Shown here: positions 22,586 through 34,219 of the stretch, in pieces
How positions within the stretch are numbered: position 1 is the stretch's first letter
How the letters are laid out: each line of letters opens with the position of its first letter
Assembly (NCBI GenBank): GCA_903813345.2
Contig: CAIIXF020000001.1
Location: 58,793,885 to 58,857,884, forward strand
Direction of reading: 5' to 3'
DNA from: Owenia fusiformis
Lineage: Eukaryota; Annelida; Polychaeta; Sabellida; Oweniidae
Length of the DNA: 64,000 bases
Notes under the pieces: model-generated
Told to the model about the DNA's origin: nothing
The model's database searches: none
Seen by the model: the letters and a program-made list of their open reading frames with translations, nothing else
Made by a program: the position numbers and the translations under genes

Positions 22586-22879
22586 TAGAGATGTCACGGA
22601 ACAAAAAAAAATCGGAACGGTTCGGTTCGGAACATTTTGCTTCGGAACGGAACAATTTCGGAACGGTTCGGAACAGAGTGACTGCGTGCATTAGATTAAA
22701 ATAATCTGATCATCTATAGGTCTATTTGGTAGCGAAAAGCTCTTCAAAACTCTTCAAAGAGAAGGAGTAAAAAGAATGAACCTCTTTTGATACAAAAATT
22801 CTTAATTCTTGTTCCATGTTCCGTTCCGAGGGCATAATTCCGCGGATCGGAACAAAATCAGGTATTCGTGACACCTCTA
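22586..22879. mobile_element. Non-autonomous hAT-type MITE with 8-bp target duplication
   Basis: 294 bp bounded by TAGAGATGTCACG and its imperfect complement CGTGACACCTCTA. GTACACAC is present on both sides (22578-22585 and 22880-22887). An 8-bp duplication and a TAGRG-type end fit the hAT superfamily. The interior has GGAACGGTTCGGTTCGGAAC-type repeats. Confidence 0.85.
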
Positions 22880-23623
22880 GTACACACAGTACAGAATGAA
22901 TATGCAATTTCATGATTTTATGTACTACTGAAAGTCAATAGTATGTAATGGAAAATTATTAACTTGTTACTTCAAATATCCAATCACTTTAAATGTAAAT
23001 ATATATATTTTTAAATACTAGGACTAGTTATGTACCAATAAAACATGTAATAAATTAAGGTACTGTAATTGTTGATTTGATATAACTGGTACAAAAATAA
23101 AATGTTTGAGCCTGTTTAGTTGGGAAATAAGATACCCAATGATGCAAATATTATCTTGAAGGTTGTCCATATTGTTCCAGTGTATCTAAATTGAAGTCAA
23201 TGTGGAAATATCAGAACAAACATTAGAAGAGAAATGAAAGTTTAATACCACTATTCAGTGTCACTTTTAAGCCTAGTGAAAGTATGAACAATTCAAAATC
23301 AAAATTAATTTTTCATATTTTATTACATTATATGACTATTTTATTTATATCTATTCCCTTGCATTCAGACCAATGTGAACACATTATCAATATTGTACAT
23401 TATCAAAAATAAATATTATCTGATTGATTTTAACAGATCAGTAATTTATACACTCATTAAATATAACAAATCCGCTAATAATTGGAGATAACACTCCCAA
23501 AGCCATCAAAGCAGTTATAAATAATTACAATCAATTGAGCAGAAACTTGGAATTGATTTTCCATGCATACATTTCATATCAAGGCAGTTAAAGTGACAAA
23601 CATCTAGTTTTGAAATCACTTAT

Positions 23624-24465
23624 GCACCCTATGCAGACAGAGCCTGTGGGAAATATGCGGTGCGGCGCAAATGGGCGGAGGGTGCGGAGCTAACGGTCAT
23701 TTTTGAATTTAAAATTGGGATATTTCTGAAACTAAGCCGTTTTGGGACTTAAAATATACCAAGATATGTGTATTTGACACCAAATATCAATAAAATTGTG
23801 CAATTCATTTTATAGCGACGCAGTATGCCTTAAACATTTCTCAGACCTATATATTTTGAGACTATCCTTTTAATACTGCGTCCCCAGCATTCATTAAAAA
23901 TGGTGTTCAAGATACACTACCCATGTAAATTATTTTTGCATCTTGGAAGCCAGGCAGTATCTGTGTGATTTTATAAAAATTCGGAAATGTTCTTCAGATA
24001 TGAGCCCCCTCTAAATATTGGGTGCGGAGGTACGTTTATGGAGCTCCTCCGCACCCAATATTTAGAGGGGGCTCATATCTGAAAAACATTTCCGAATTTT
24101 TATAAAATCACACAGATACTGCCTGGCTTCCAAGATGCAAAAATAATTTGTATAGATAGTGTACCTTGAACACCATTTTTTATGAATGCTGGGGACTCAG
24201 TATTAAAAGGATAATTTCAAAATATATAGGTCTGGGAAAGGTTTAAGGCACACTGTGTCGCTATAAAATGAATTACACTACTATTTTCACAATTGTATTG
24301 ATATTTAGTGTCAAATACACATATCTTGGTATATTTGAAGTCCCAAAACGGCTTAGTTTCAGAAATATCCCAAATTTAAATTCAAAAAAATGAACGTTAG
24401 CTCCGCACCCTCCGCTCATTTGCTCCGCACCCAATATTTCCCACAGGCTCTGTCTGCAAAGGGTG
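23624..24465. mobile_element. Long foldback element, two arms of about 400 bp
   Basis: The left arm (GCAGACAGAGCCTGTGGGAA onward) is repeated as its reverse complement in the right arm, ending TTCCCACAGGCTCTGTCTGC. The axis is near 24040, where GGGTGCGGAGG and CCTCCGCACCC face each other across about 20 bp. Similarity is high along the whole arm with few substitutions. No protein is encoded. A transcript would fold into a near-perfect long hairpin. Confidence 0.92.
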
Positions 24466-26021
24466 TTATGGTGAAAATTAAATTTCTTGTGTACATAGAG
24501 TTGTTAATGGAGCAATGGTTGTGTGCTTATATTACATGTACAACAAAATTAAGAGAAATCACATCTTTCTATCAAGACCAAGGGTTTATTTTTTAGTATA
24601 CCTGTGGGTTAGCCTAGTACTGTATGAGTACAAAACAAAATGACATGACGTATAGGACATCTTGCAAGGTCCAAGTTACACTAGTGGAAAATGGTGTATG
24701 GTAAAAATTCAAACGCCAAATATATCAGTATATAGAATTTACGAACAAGGCATATTTTTCAGGTTTTACGTTCGTCCTTGTCTAGAAATGCTCTTGCACC
24801 AAATCATAAAAAATGCAACTTCATAAATATGAATTATCAATCTTCTTTCACACATATAGATGCTATATACTTTTGACTCATTTTTTGGAGTTATTTCGTC
24901 AATAATGGTGATTTGACAAATACAGATTGCTTAGAAATGCATTGATGAATAATTTGGGACGAGGGCATGCTGAGATGGAAAATTTGATTTTCCTAAACTA
25001 TGGTCCTTTACACATTTTGGACAGTAAACTATTGTTTTCTCCATTGAACATTCTCTCTGCACCTGAACATTGTTTATATTATCAATCACTCCAACCATTG
25101 CTATATTGATCAATTAAATATTCATACAGCATTATATACATGTGAGTAAAAAATAGAACACTACCATTTACATCACACCAATATTTACAATTCATATAAA
25201 TAAAATAACTTTGTGGAATGTACAGACATTTAGCAAATGTTCATAAACGCTTTGAGGCTATATGTGACGGAGGCTATATGTGACAGAGGCTATATGTGAC
25301 GGAGGCTATATGTGACGGAGGCTATATGTGACGGAGGCTACATGTGACAGAGGCTTGCAGAAACCTTTTAATATAATAATATATTCATCATAAAGGCTAT
25401 GGTAAAATGGTAATGTATTTCTGATTCTAATCATTTCATGCATTGCATTTTTCCAAATTGTTTAGTCAATCGCTTGAGCTTTTTTCTTGTTTTCATGACA
25501 TTTTTCTCTTTATTTTTTGAGCAAGCTGAATAAACAAATATAATCGTAATATTCAATGAGTACGTCTCTTGAATAATACGTAATGGCAAATTGTGGAGAC
25601 TACCTATGACCAAATCAAACAGTGTGATATGTACATGACTCCGGTGAAAAATATTATTCATGTTGAAGAGTCAAGTGACAGATTCTTTCCAAACAAGATT
25701 GACTTAGAAAGACAAGCAAAGCTTATTCACTCCATTCTAAAGTGCAATTCTAAGAAGGATCACTGTTTAGTTATCCACAAAAATGTCATTTTATTGACCA
25801 ATTGCTTTTAATTTTCAACAGCTCTTGAATCAAGTCGAGATTTGCAATTTTTACTAGTTGCACATTATATTTTTTGGAACTTATGTTTTATATATAATGA
25901 ATGCATTAATTGGAAAGAGATGACTTAAAATTTTTTCTTATCTTCAGCAGCTTGAAGTATTTTTCTACATGGAAGTACATGTATATGGCAATCCATCCAT
26001 TCTACAAAATTTATCAAGATC
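24466..26021. other. Gene-free region with a 16-bp minisatellite
   Basis: No gene recognised. At 25254-25357 about six copies of GGCTATATGTGACGGA (some with ACAGA) stand in tandem. The rest is AT-rich. It probably includes the 3'UTR of the zinc-finger gene immediately left of 26022. Confidence 0.6.
25254..25357. repeat. 16-bp minisatellite, about 6 copies
   Basis: Unit GGCTATATGTGACGGA with the variant GGCTATATGTGACAGA. Confidence 0.95.
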
Positions 26022-27759
26022 TTATTTTTCTTGAATCTCAATTTCATTCCCATCAATAGCAGCATCATCGTTATTATTGTTGTTACTATCATAAACCATA
26101 GGTTTGCTATTGTTAGGTATATCATCGGAGGAATGCTGGACACTACTGTATGTGTGATCTGCGATATGAGGTGCCACTAGGGGTGGCATGGGTAATTCCT
26201 GTTTATTATCACAGTTGTCAGGACATTCTCTAGAGTGTTTATTCATCAATGCATTGGTGCACGATCGAAAATCACAACCCTTGCAGGTTATCACAGAGCC
26301 CTTGTAGCATTTTATGTGGGCCTGGAGTGAAACTTTCTGGAATGCTCTATAGTTACATCTTGGACATTTATGTGGTCCGTTGTTGAGGGCTGTGTGCGTC
26401 AGCCGATGACGTTGACAGTTTCCAGGGTAGGAGAAAGCAGCATCGCATATATCGCATATGTATGGTTTTATCCCTGAAAACAATTCAACCAAATGTTTTA
26501 ATCTTAAAATATTAAATTATTAAAAAAGATTATGTATTATATTGTTTTGTTATTAAGTTATTAGAGAAAAGTTGGAAAAATATTGCAATAAGTTATGCAC
26601 CATTCAAATGTTTGGGTGGGACCCCTACCTTAGGGAAGGCCAAGAATTTTGGCATAGTCCTTTGTACTTTGGCTTATCATTTGTGTTGGTGACATAATAA
26701 AGCAGATTTCTATGTAAACTGCCTTTTCTTTGTTACCAGGTGCATGTATTGTTGATCATTTTACCATAAGTATACAACATTCATGACAAAACAACATATG
26801 TTGGGCACAATAATATACATTTATAACATTTAATACAACATCATTTTTCAGTTTTATACTTACTGATGGAAATCCTTTGGGAAAGCTTTAAGTAAAAATA
26901 CAAATGGGTTTATAATTTTGTAAAAAAATGGAATTCTGAAATACAAGAACTGACAATTCAAAATTATTGATTAAATCATAGGGTTTTCACTTAGCAGCTT
27001 ATCATTTTAAGAGCAATACCTAAGACCTTCAAATTAAAGTAGTAAAATAGCACCATGGGTACTGGGTTCATTTGGTGAAAGTGCTTTTAAGACTGATATT
27101 GACCAGTCAAAGCAAGGCCATGTTTAGACTGAGGACTGAAAGTATGATATACACTTTTTCATGGCATCTTTATTTTGATAAAATGGAAGCAAAAGTTTAA
27201 GCCGAGAGAACAGTGATCAGGCCCATAGCCAGGGGGGGGGGGGGGGAGCGGCCGCAACATTCCAGAAAATCCATAATCAAACTCTTCAAGAATAAACACC
27301 TCTTTAGGCTTAAACTCAGATTTTATTATGCTCCAATTGTAAACATTATAGACATTTTATTGCAGTATTATAACCTTTCTCACCTGCATGTTTATTCATG
27401 TGCATCTTAAGCAATGGTTGGTGCCCCGTCGTATAGTCGCAAACATCACAGGAATAAGGCTTTTCAGTGGAATGTGTGTATAGATGTCGACGAAAGTTCC
27501 CCGTATCATTTGTCTCATATTCACAAGATGAGCATTTGTATTTCTTTGGTTCATCTACATTATGTACTTTCATATGACGTGTCAAGTTTTCTGATCGATT
27601 TGTAATGTAATCGCAATCCAAACAGCGGAAGAGATGTTTTGGAGTATGGCATCTTTCATGGCGCTTGAGGTTGTATAAGGAATCTCCAACATACATGCAT
27701 TTGTTACAGTATTCCTTTGATTTAGTTCTATCAGTCTTTCTCGTTGTTAATTTTGGCAT
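26022..27759 (-). CDS. C2H2 zinc-finger protein, seven finger-like motifs
   Basis: Two coding exons on the minus strand, 27759-27384 and 26473-26022, join in phase 1 (CAG|GTGAGA; TTTTCAG) to give 275 residues. The start is an ATG 8 bp after a TTTTAG acceptor, so a 5'UTR exon probably lies upstream. Finger motifs in order: EYCNKCMY..H..CH, FRCLDCDY..H..VH, YKCSSCEY..H..TH, YSCDVCDY..H..KH, YICDICDA..H..TH, then KCPRCNY with the last His missing, and ITCKGCDF ending in Cys (C2HC). The fifth finger is built across the intron (HAG|IKPY linker). The tail is acidic with an Asn-rich run. CDY-type spacing resembles REST-like or CTCF-like arrays, so a nuclear DNA-binding role is likely; target unknown. 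Confidence 0.85.
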
Positions 27760-28079
27760 TTTGTTGATCTAAAAGTACAAGTGATAATGCATTAAAGTAA
27801 TGAGCAATGAACATGTGATTTAGTGATTCCAAAATGGAGTAAAAACACATATGAAGTACATTAGATCTTTTCAAGGTTTTCGAAGCTAATATGGATTGTC
27901 AAAATGAATGTATATACATGTATAAAGTATGTAACTGAGTAAAAAACTAACTTAGGGCACAGAAGATCTATGTGATCTTAACTTTTAAAAATCTTGTATT
28001 TCAGTACATGGGCTTTCAAGAGATAATTGTACGATCTCCTTATCATGCAAATTCTTGCAGAAGGCCATTGTGAGAAATC

Positions 28080-28205
28080 ACAGCCTTCTATCAGAATGTA
28101 ACGAGCCTTGATAGCAAGTTCCTAGGTTCAATTCCCACACGGGGCAAGAAAGCCCATGATTGAACTTAGCACACTTTCTTTCAATTTCTTTATCTGGCTT
28201 GTTAC
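28080..28205 (+). mobile_element. Partial tRNA-derived SINE
   Basis: Shares 'aacgagccttgatagcaagtt', the B-box part CTAGGTTCAATTCCCACAC, and the tail TTTCTTTATCTGGCTTGT with the fuller copy at 28379-28560. The A box is lost. Confidence 0.65.
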
Positions 28206-28378
28206 ACTCTGCTCGATAGTTAGTCTTTCCCTTGCGGCGCCCTCGGATCATTACATTGGTGTCAGATGTGGAATCAAAGCATTGGTTGTATCCTTTGAAC
28301 TTGTGTGTGGGTGTTAAGTCATTGCTAGGGAAAGCAGGGCTGACCACGAGGGTGTGGTCCTTTCAAAGGGGGGATAGT

Positions 28379-28560
28379 GTAACGACCCTTGATAGCAAGT
28401 TGCTACTACGGCCCAGGAGCAGTGGCTTAAGCCTTTATAGCTCAGTTGGTAGCGCTAAGCGCATCAGTCTTTGGAGCCAAGGGTCCTAGGTTCGATCCCC
28501 ACACGCGCATTGAATTAAGCACAATTTCTTTATCTGGCTTGTAATACTATGCTCGTTAGT
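28379..28560 (+). mobile_element. tRNA-derived SINE with A and B boxes
   Basis: The body contains TATAGCTCAGTTGGTAGCGC (A box) and GGTTCGATCCCCACACGCG (B box), preceded by the family leader 'gtaacgacccttgatagcaagttg' and followed by the tail 'ttaagcacaatttctttatctggcttg'. The same leader and body recur near 48890-49040. The tRNA-like part does not close into a proper acceptor stem, so this is a SINE rather than a tRNA gene. Confidence 0.75.
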
Positions 28561-28863
28561 TTGTCTTCCCCTGAATGAAATAAGCACTAAAATGGCCGCC
28601 ATTTTTAAAGGAGCAGCCATTTCGAAAATTGGCTTTTCGAGTAGAACTTCTTTAAAGTCGGAGACAAAAATAAAGCTCAACCATCAATAGTTGTCACAAT
28701 GAGCCAAATCCTAAGTTTCGTGTCTCAAACTCTCCCAAGCGGTAGAAAAATAATTCCCGTTCACTTTAAGTAGCACAATGAATGAATCCAAAGCTTCATA
28801 CTTGCAAATGATGGATAAATTCCTACCATATCATACGAATATTTTCATGAATCAAAATGTATG

Positions 28864-30266
28864 GGGTTTGTGTAAAAAACCGGGTGACCGGGTTACCGGG
28901 TACCCGATTGACAGGGTACCTAACGTTCCTAGCAGGGTTACCAACTTTCCACATACCACATTTCCCCCGATATATAGTAGCGAATTGACTTGACAGAATT
29001 ACACCCCAGTCACATTTCCTACAGCGACCTTGCGGTCTATCATTTCTACGGCCAGTAACATTTCTACGCTCACCGTGGAATTTCTGCGCTCTCATACTTT
29101 TGCAGTCACATTTCCCACGGCAGCCGCACGGTGAATTTTAAATTTCTGTTGATAAATAATACTTTTTTCATTTCATATACATCGGGACAACTTATAAATG
29201 TTATTCATAGTGCTAGGATGTAATATCAAATGAAAAGTGATCGTGAAACATTGACAAATAATGATCCAATCTTGTTGAGCCAGTTGATTTCTACGGCGAC
29301 CTCAGAAATGAACATGAGTTGTAATTTCTACGCCGTCCCTGCGGCCTGTAAAAATCTGCATACGCCGTACGGAGGCCGCAAGGCGAGCATAGTTTTTCTA
29401 CGCTCGCCGCAGAAATTCACCGATTTTATTGATCTGCGGTCGACTTGCGGCCGCCGTGCGACAAATGTGACTGGGTGTTAGTCTACCGAGTGCACTGCTG
29501 TTCGATATTTTTACCCTATACGAGACAGAGCACTTTTTAAAATAATCCATCTAGCAAACAGTGACGTCCATTTCACGTTGCTCATAAGTAGCATATAAGT
29601 TCCTAGAAGATGTTGCACATTTTCGTTCTTAACACATCGAGGCAACGTAAACATGAGACATCTATTGATGGTATAAAAAGAACGTTGTTGTAACGTGTCC
29701 GTAAAGTTCGTTAGTAACAAACAGGAACGTTTGATTTTTACAACATTGGTCCATATGTGGCTTTTAATATCAAAATATTTGTTGGTGGAAAAAAAACATG
29801 ACAAAAACATTGTGTTCTCACTAAATCGGTTCATTTCCGACGTATTGTTAACGTTAAAATTTAACGTTATCGAAACGTTTTTTTGGATTTGAAATAACCT
29901 CAAAACGTGACGTCAATAATGACGTTCATGGACAGTATTGATCTGACGTTATTTAAATATTCAGCAAAACGTCGATAGATGGTTGAATTTCAACATTGTG
30001 GAAATGACTTCAAAATATTTGTGAGTTAAGGAACGTTACAAAGACGTCAATATGTTCTCACTAAATCGGTTCATTACCGACGTTATTTTAACGTTAAAAG
30101 TTAACGTTGTCAAAACGTTCTTACGATGTGAAATAACCTCAAAACGTGACGTCGAAAATAACGTACATGTGTCGTCCAGATCCAACGTTATAAATAAAAA
30201 AATTCCTAACCCTGCTAGGAACGTTAAGTACCCGGTCACCCAGTTACCCATTTTTTACACAAACCC
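28864..30266. mobile_element. 1.4-kb element with inverted termini of about 85 bp
   Basis: The ends are GGGTTTGTGTAAAAAACCGG (left) and TTTTTTACACAAACCC (right). Further in, both have GGGTAC and AACGTTCCTAGCAGGGTTA in inverted orientation. Inside, a block with AAATCGGTTCATT, CCGACGT, AACGTTAAAA and CCTCAAAACGTGACGTC occurs at 29817 and again at 30062. No intact transposase frame was recognised. Confidence 0.8.
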
Positions 30267-30279
30267 AAATGTTTGTGAT

Positions 30280-30411
30280 CCAAGGAGGATCCCAGAATGC
30301 AACATCAGTTAACCATATTTACTTGTGACAGGTTTCAAAATGGCGGAACGGCATTTTGAAAGCTGGCACGTGTCGCATTGCATTCTTGCTTCTGGGAGCC
30401 AATCCTCCTTG
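30280..30411. repeat. Imperfect hairpin, MITE-like
   Basis: CCAAGGAGGAT...CCCAGAATGCAA (30280-30303) faces TTGCATTCTTGCTTCTGGGA (about 30378-30397) and then ATCCTCCTTG. Confidence 0.6.
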
Positions 30412-32149
30412 CGGCGTAATCGGGCTCCAAAATCACCTCAACATTTGAAGAGTAGGCATTAACATGTGAATATCCACTTCAAATTTTTAAGTTCCTATTT
30501 GTCATTATGGACACAAATTCCACTATATTTGGACTTACTAGGACGGAGAAAATAGAGCACTGAATACACTGAGGTAAGAATTTATTACATGTGCGACAGC
30601 ATGTATTTTTCATAGCTAGATCTGTAGTAATTCTTTATGTTCCCCACTGTGCCTGGATGGACGTTCGTTTGTATGTATGTGCGGACGGACGGAGACATTC
30701 CCTATATCGCTCCGAACTTATACTCAGTCTAACTCTTCAGTCTCAATCTTGAATCTCGGATTCTCTCAATCTGAATGATTGAAAATAAAAAAAATAAAAT
30801 CATATTATGATAAATCACTCGAAAAAATGAACATGGATGAAACTCCCAACCAGTACTTATTAGGGTTGTCTTTTATCGCAGTGAAGTATCACATAAATGC
30901 TCTGCTTATTTTAACACATTTGAGCAAGTTTAAGCTAAGAAAGAACTAAAAATGTTACTTACGAAAAAGTGGAATTTTTATTTCCGGGACAACTGCCGGA
31001 TTACGCCTTGATCTAGACCAATCAAATAGTGCCACCTATTCAGTTCGGATTTATATTCGTCAGCTTGAAAAAAGGTAAAATAATTTTCTGTTACATTTCC
31101 CTAAATAGATTAGAGGTTATGCATACAATTGCGATAATATTTACACAGATTCTTTTAGGATGTATATTTTATGATTTTAGAAATTTTCAGCACATTATAA
31201 CGTATGGACGAAAAGGTAGGCCTATCGATAAGTAGGATCAGCTTTTTTACATTTTTTTAATTTTTTTTCAGGCTCAGGGTCCCAATTTCAATTCTGTTTC
31301 ACCTGTTTGTTTTCAATCAATCATTGAATTGTAATTGCTAAGATACCACAGATATAACAAAACAGATCCCCATACGGGGCTGCCCTGACTCTGATGACTA
31401 ACTTTTGTTTGACTATATTTCATGCGTTTTGAGAGTTTTACCCGGGGGGTTTACTGTAAACTTTATATAAACCTTTACGGGAATCCTTGCCGCACATGGG
31501 GTACCCTTTTTTACATTTGGTATGTCAATGGACCCAAATTTTAGGATGTGGTATGAGAATGCACCCTCATTATAATACAGAGGTATGTCAATGGTCAGAT
31601 TTTTCCACATTCTGGAATGAGAATGGTCATGAAAAACATGTTATTTCACACTTGTGGTATGGCATTGGTCTAGTAGTAACACATTTCCTTAAATCTGAGG
31701 TTGTTTTGGAACGTTTTTCTCAAAGATCACCTTTTTCTTGGGACCTTCTTCAGTTTAAATATTAGCTTTTTTCCCGGGAAATATTCTACTTTGGACCAGC
31801 AATAGCATTGGTATGGTATTGGTCCTGTATTTAGACATTTGGTATGGCATTGGTCTCATATTTGGGCATTTGGTATGGCTTTCGGACACCATATTGGTTG
31901 GTATGGGAACACATCCAAATTTGACATTATTTTGGTATGGGAATATATTGATTTCTGAGGGTTCAGCCTAGGACCCCACCAAAATTTGCACACAGTGAAA
32001 CCTCTGGGGAGTTTTATCATATAAATGATGAAAGTATTGTATCTGCAAAATTCCAATAATTCTAAATCGCAAAAAAACAAAGGGGGGCGGGCATATTCTG
32101 AGTGTGCAAAAAAATTTCAAAATGTTGGGCCCAAATTTTGAAAATATAA
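30412..32149. other. Gene-free, repeat-rich stretch
   Basis: No gene recognised. At 30650-30718 there is a second copy of the pearl-like right end (GCGGACGGACGGAGACATTC, then CCCTATATCGCTCCG), matching 6232-6288. From 31490 to 31940 loosely repeated 'tttggtatg..aatgg..' phrases occur about eight times. Confidence 0.6.
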
Positions 32150-32176
32150 GGCCACATTTTGCATGTTAATGCCTTG
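32150..32176 (+). repeat. Dispersed end motif at the left edge of the 38-bp satellite
   Basis: CCACATTTTGCATGTTAATG followed by CCTTG, the same motif as at 8931, 19432, 19662 and 36501. It immediately precedes the satellite, as if the array belongs to the same transposon family. Confidence 0.6.
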
Positions 32177-32179
32177 TTC

Positions 32180-34099
32180 TTGTATCTATTTCATGTGCGC
32201 AACACATTTACACATTCTCCTATCTATTTCATGTGTCCATTGTCCAGCACATTTTCACATTTTTGCATCTATTTCATGTGTGCAACACATTTACACATTT
32301 TCGTATCCATTTCATGTGTGCAATACATTTACAAAGTCTCTTATTCATTTCATATGTCCAACACATTTACACATTCTTGTATCCATTTCATGTGTCCAAC
32401 ACATTTACACATTCTCGTATCTATTTCATGTGTGTAACACATTTTCATATCTATTTCATGTGTCCAACACATTTACACATTTTTGCATCTATTTCATGTG
32501 TGCAACACATTTACACATTCTCTTATTCATTTCATATGTCCAACACATTTACACATTTTCGTATCCATTTCATGTGTGCAACACATTTACACATTCTCTT
32601 ATTCATTTCATATGTCCAACACATTTACACATTCTCGTATCCATTTCATGTGTCCAACACATTTACACATTCTCGTATCCATTTCATGTGTCCAACACAT
32701 TTACACATTTTCGTATCTATTTCATGTGTCTAACACATTTACACATTCTCGTATCCATTTCATGTGTCTAACACATTTACACATTCTTGTATCCATTTCA
32801 TGTGTCCAACACATTTTCACATTTTTGTATCTATATCATGTGTGCAACACATTCTCGTACGCATTTCATGTGTCTAACACATTTACACATTCTCGCATCC
32901 ATTTCATGTGTGCAACCCATTTACACATTTCTCGTATCCATTTCATGGGTGCAACACATTTACACATTCTCGTATCCATTTCATGTGTCTAACACATTTA
33001 CACATTCTCGTATCCATTTCATGTGTCCAACACATTTACACATTTTCGTATCTATTTCATGGGTGCAACACATTTACACATTCTCGTATCCATTTCATGT
33101 GTCTAACACATTTACACATTCTCGTATCCATTTCATGTGTCCAACACATTTACACATTTTTGTATCTATATCATGTGTGCAACACATTTACACATTCTCG
33201 TATCCATTTCATGTGTCTAACACATTTACACATTCTCGTATCCATTTCATGTGTCTAACACATTTTCATATCCATTTCATGCGCGCAACACATCTACACA
33301 TTCTCATATCCATTTCTTGTGTGCAACACATTTACACATTCTCGTATCCATTTCATGTGTGCAACACATTTACACATTCTCGTATCCATTTCATGTGCGC
33401 AACACATTAACACATTCTCGTATCCATTTCATGTGCGCAACACATTTACACATTCTCGTATCCATTTCATGTGCGCAACACATTTACACATTCTCGTATC
33501 CATTTCATGTGCGCAACACATTTACACATTCTCGTATCCATTTCATGTGCGCAACACATTTACACATTCTCGTATCCATTTCATGTGCGCAACACATTTA
33601 CACATTCTCGTATCCATTTCATGTGCGCAACACATTTACACATTCTCGTATCCATTTCATGAGCGCAACACATTTACACATTCTCGTATCTATTTCATGT
33701 GTGCAACACATTTACACATTCTCGTATCCATTTCATGTGTGCAACACATTTACACATTCTCGTATCCATTTCATGTGCGCAACACATTTACACATTCTCG
33801 TATCCATTTCATGTGTGCAACACATTTACACATTCTCGTATCCATTTCATGTGCGCAACACATTTACACATTCTCGTATCCATTTCATGTGCGCAACACA
33901 TTTACACATTCTCATATCCATTTCATGTGTGCAACACATTTACACATTCTCGTATCCATTTCATGTGCGCAACACATTTACACATTCTCGTATCCATTTC
34001 ATGTGCGCAACACATTTACACATTCTCGTATCCATTTCTTGTGTGCAACACATTTACATATTCTTGTATTTATTTCATGTGTCCAACACATTTACTCAT
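32180..34099. repeat. 38-bp satellite array, about 50 copies
   Basis: The unit runs CATTTCATGTGCGCAACACA then TTTACACATTCTCGTATC. The left half (to about 33300) is heterogeneous (GTCCAAC, GTCTAAC, GTGCAAC variants, shortened units). The right half, about 33390-34050, is nearly uniform GCGCAAC/GTGCAAC, which suggests recent amplification. As with the 34-bp array, all three forward frames are open, a consequence of the period, and are not genes. The array ends about 120 bp upstream of the calumenin start codon. Confidence 0.97.
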
Positions 34100-34219
34100 A
34101 GTTCTGTAAATGGGAAAGATGATCCATAGTTCTGGTTGGAATTTCCCATAAAGAGCTTGGTCCCTTCATTTGGCACTCGCTTTTCGAGTAAAGATTTCAT
34201 ATTTATATATATTATTTTC

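Noticed and set aside
28379-28560. Genuine tRNA gene
   Set aside because: A and B boxes are present but the acceptor stem does not pair, and leader and tail are shared with other copies. It is a SINE. The same applies to 48890-49040.
32159-34129. Overlapping forward frames rich in His, Phe and Cys (up to 292 codons)
   Set aside because: Same artefact, from the 38-bp satellite.
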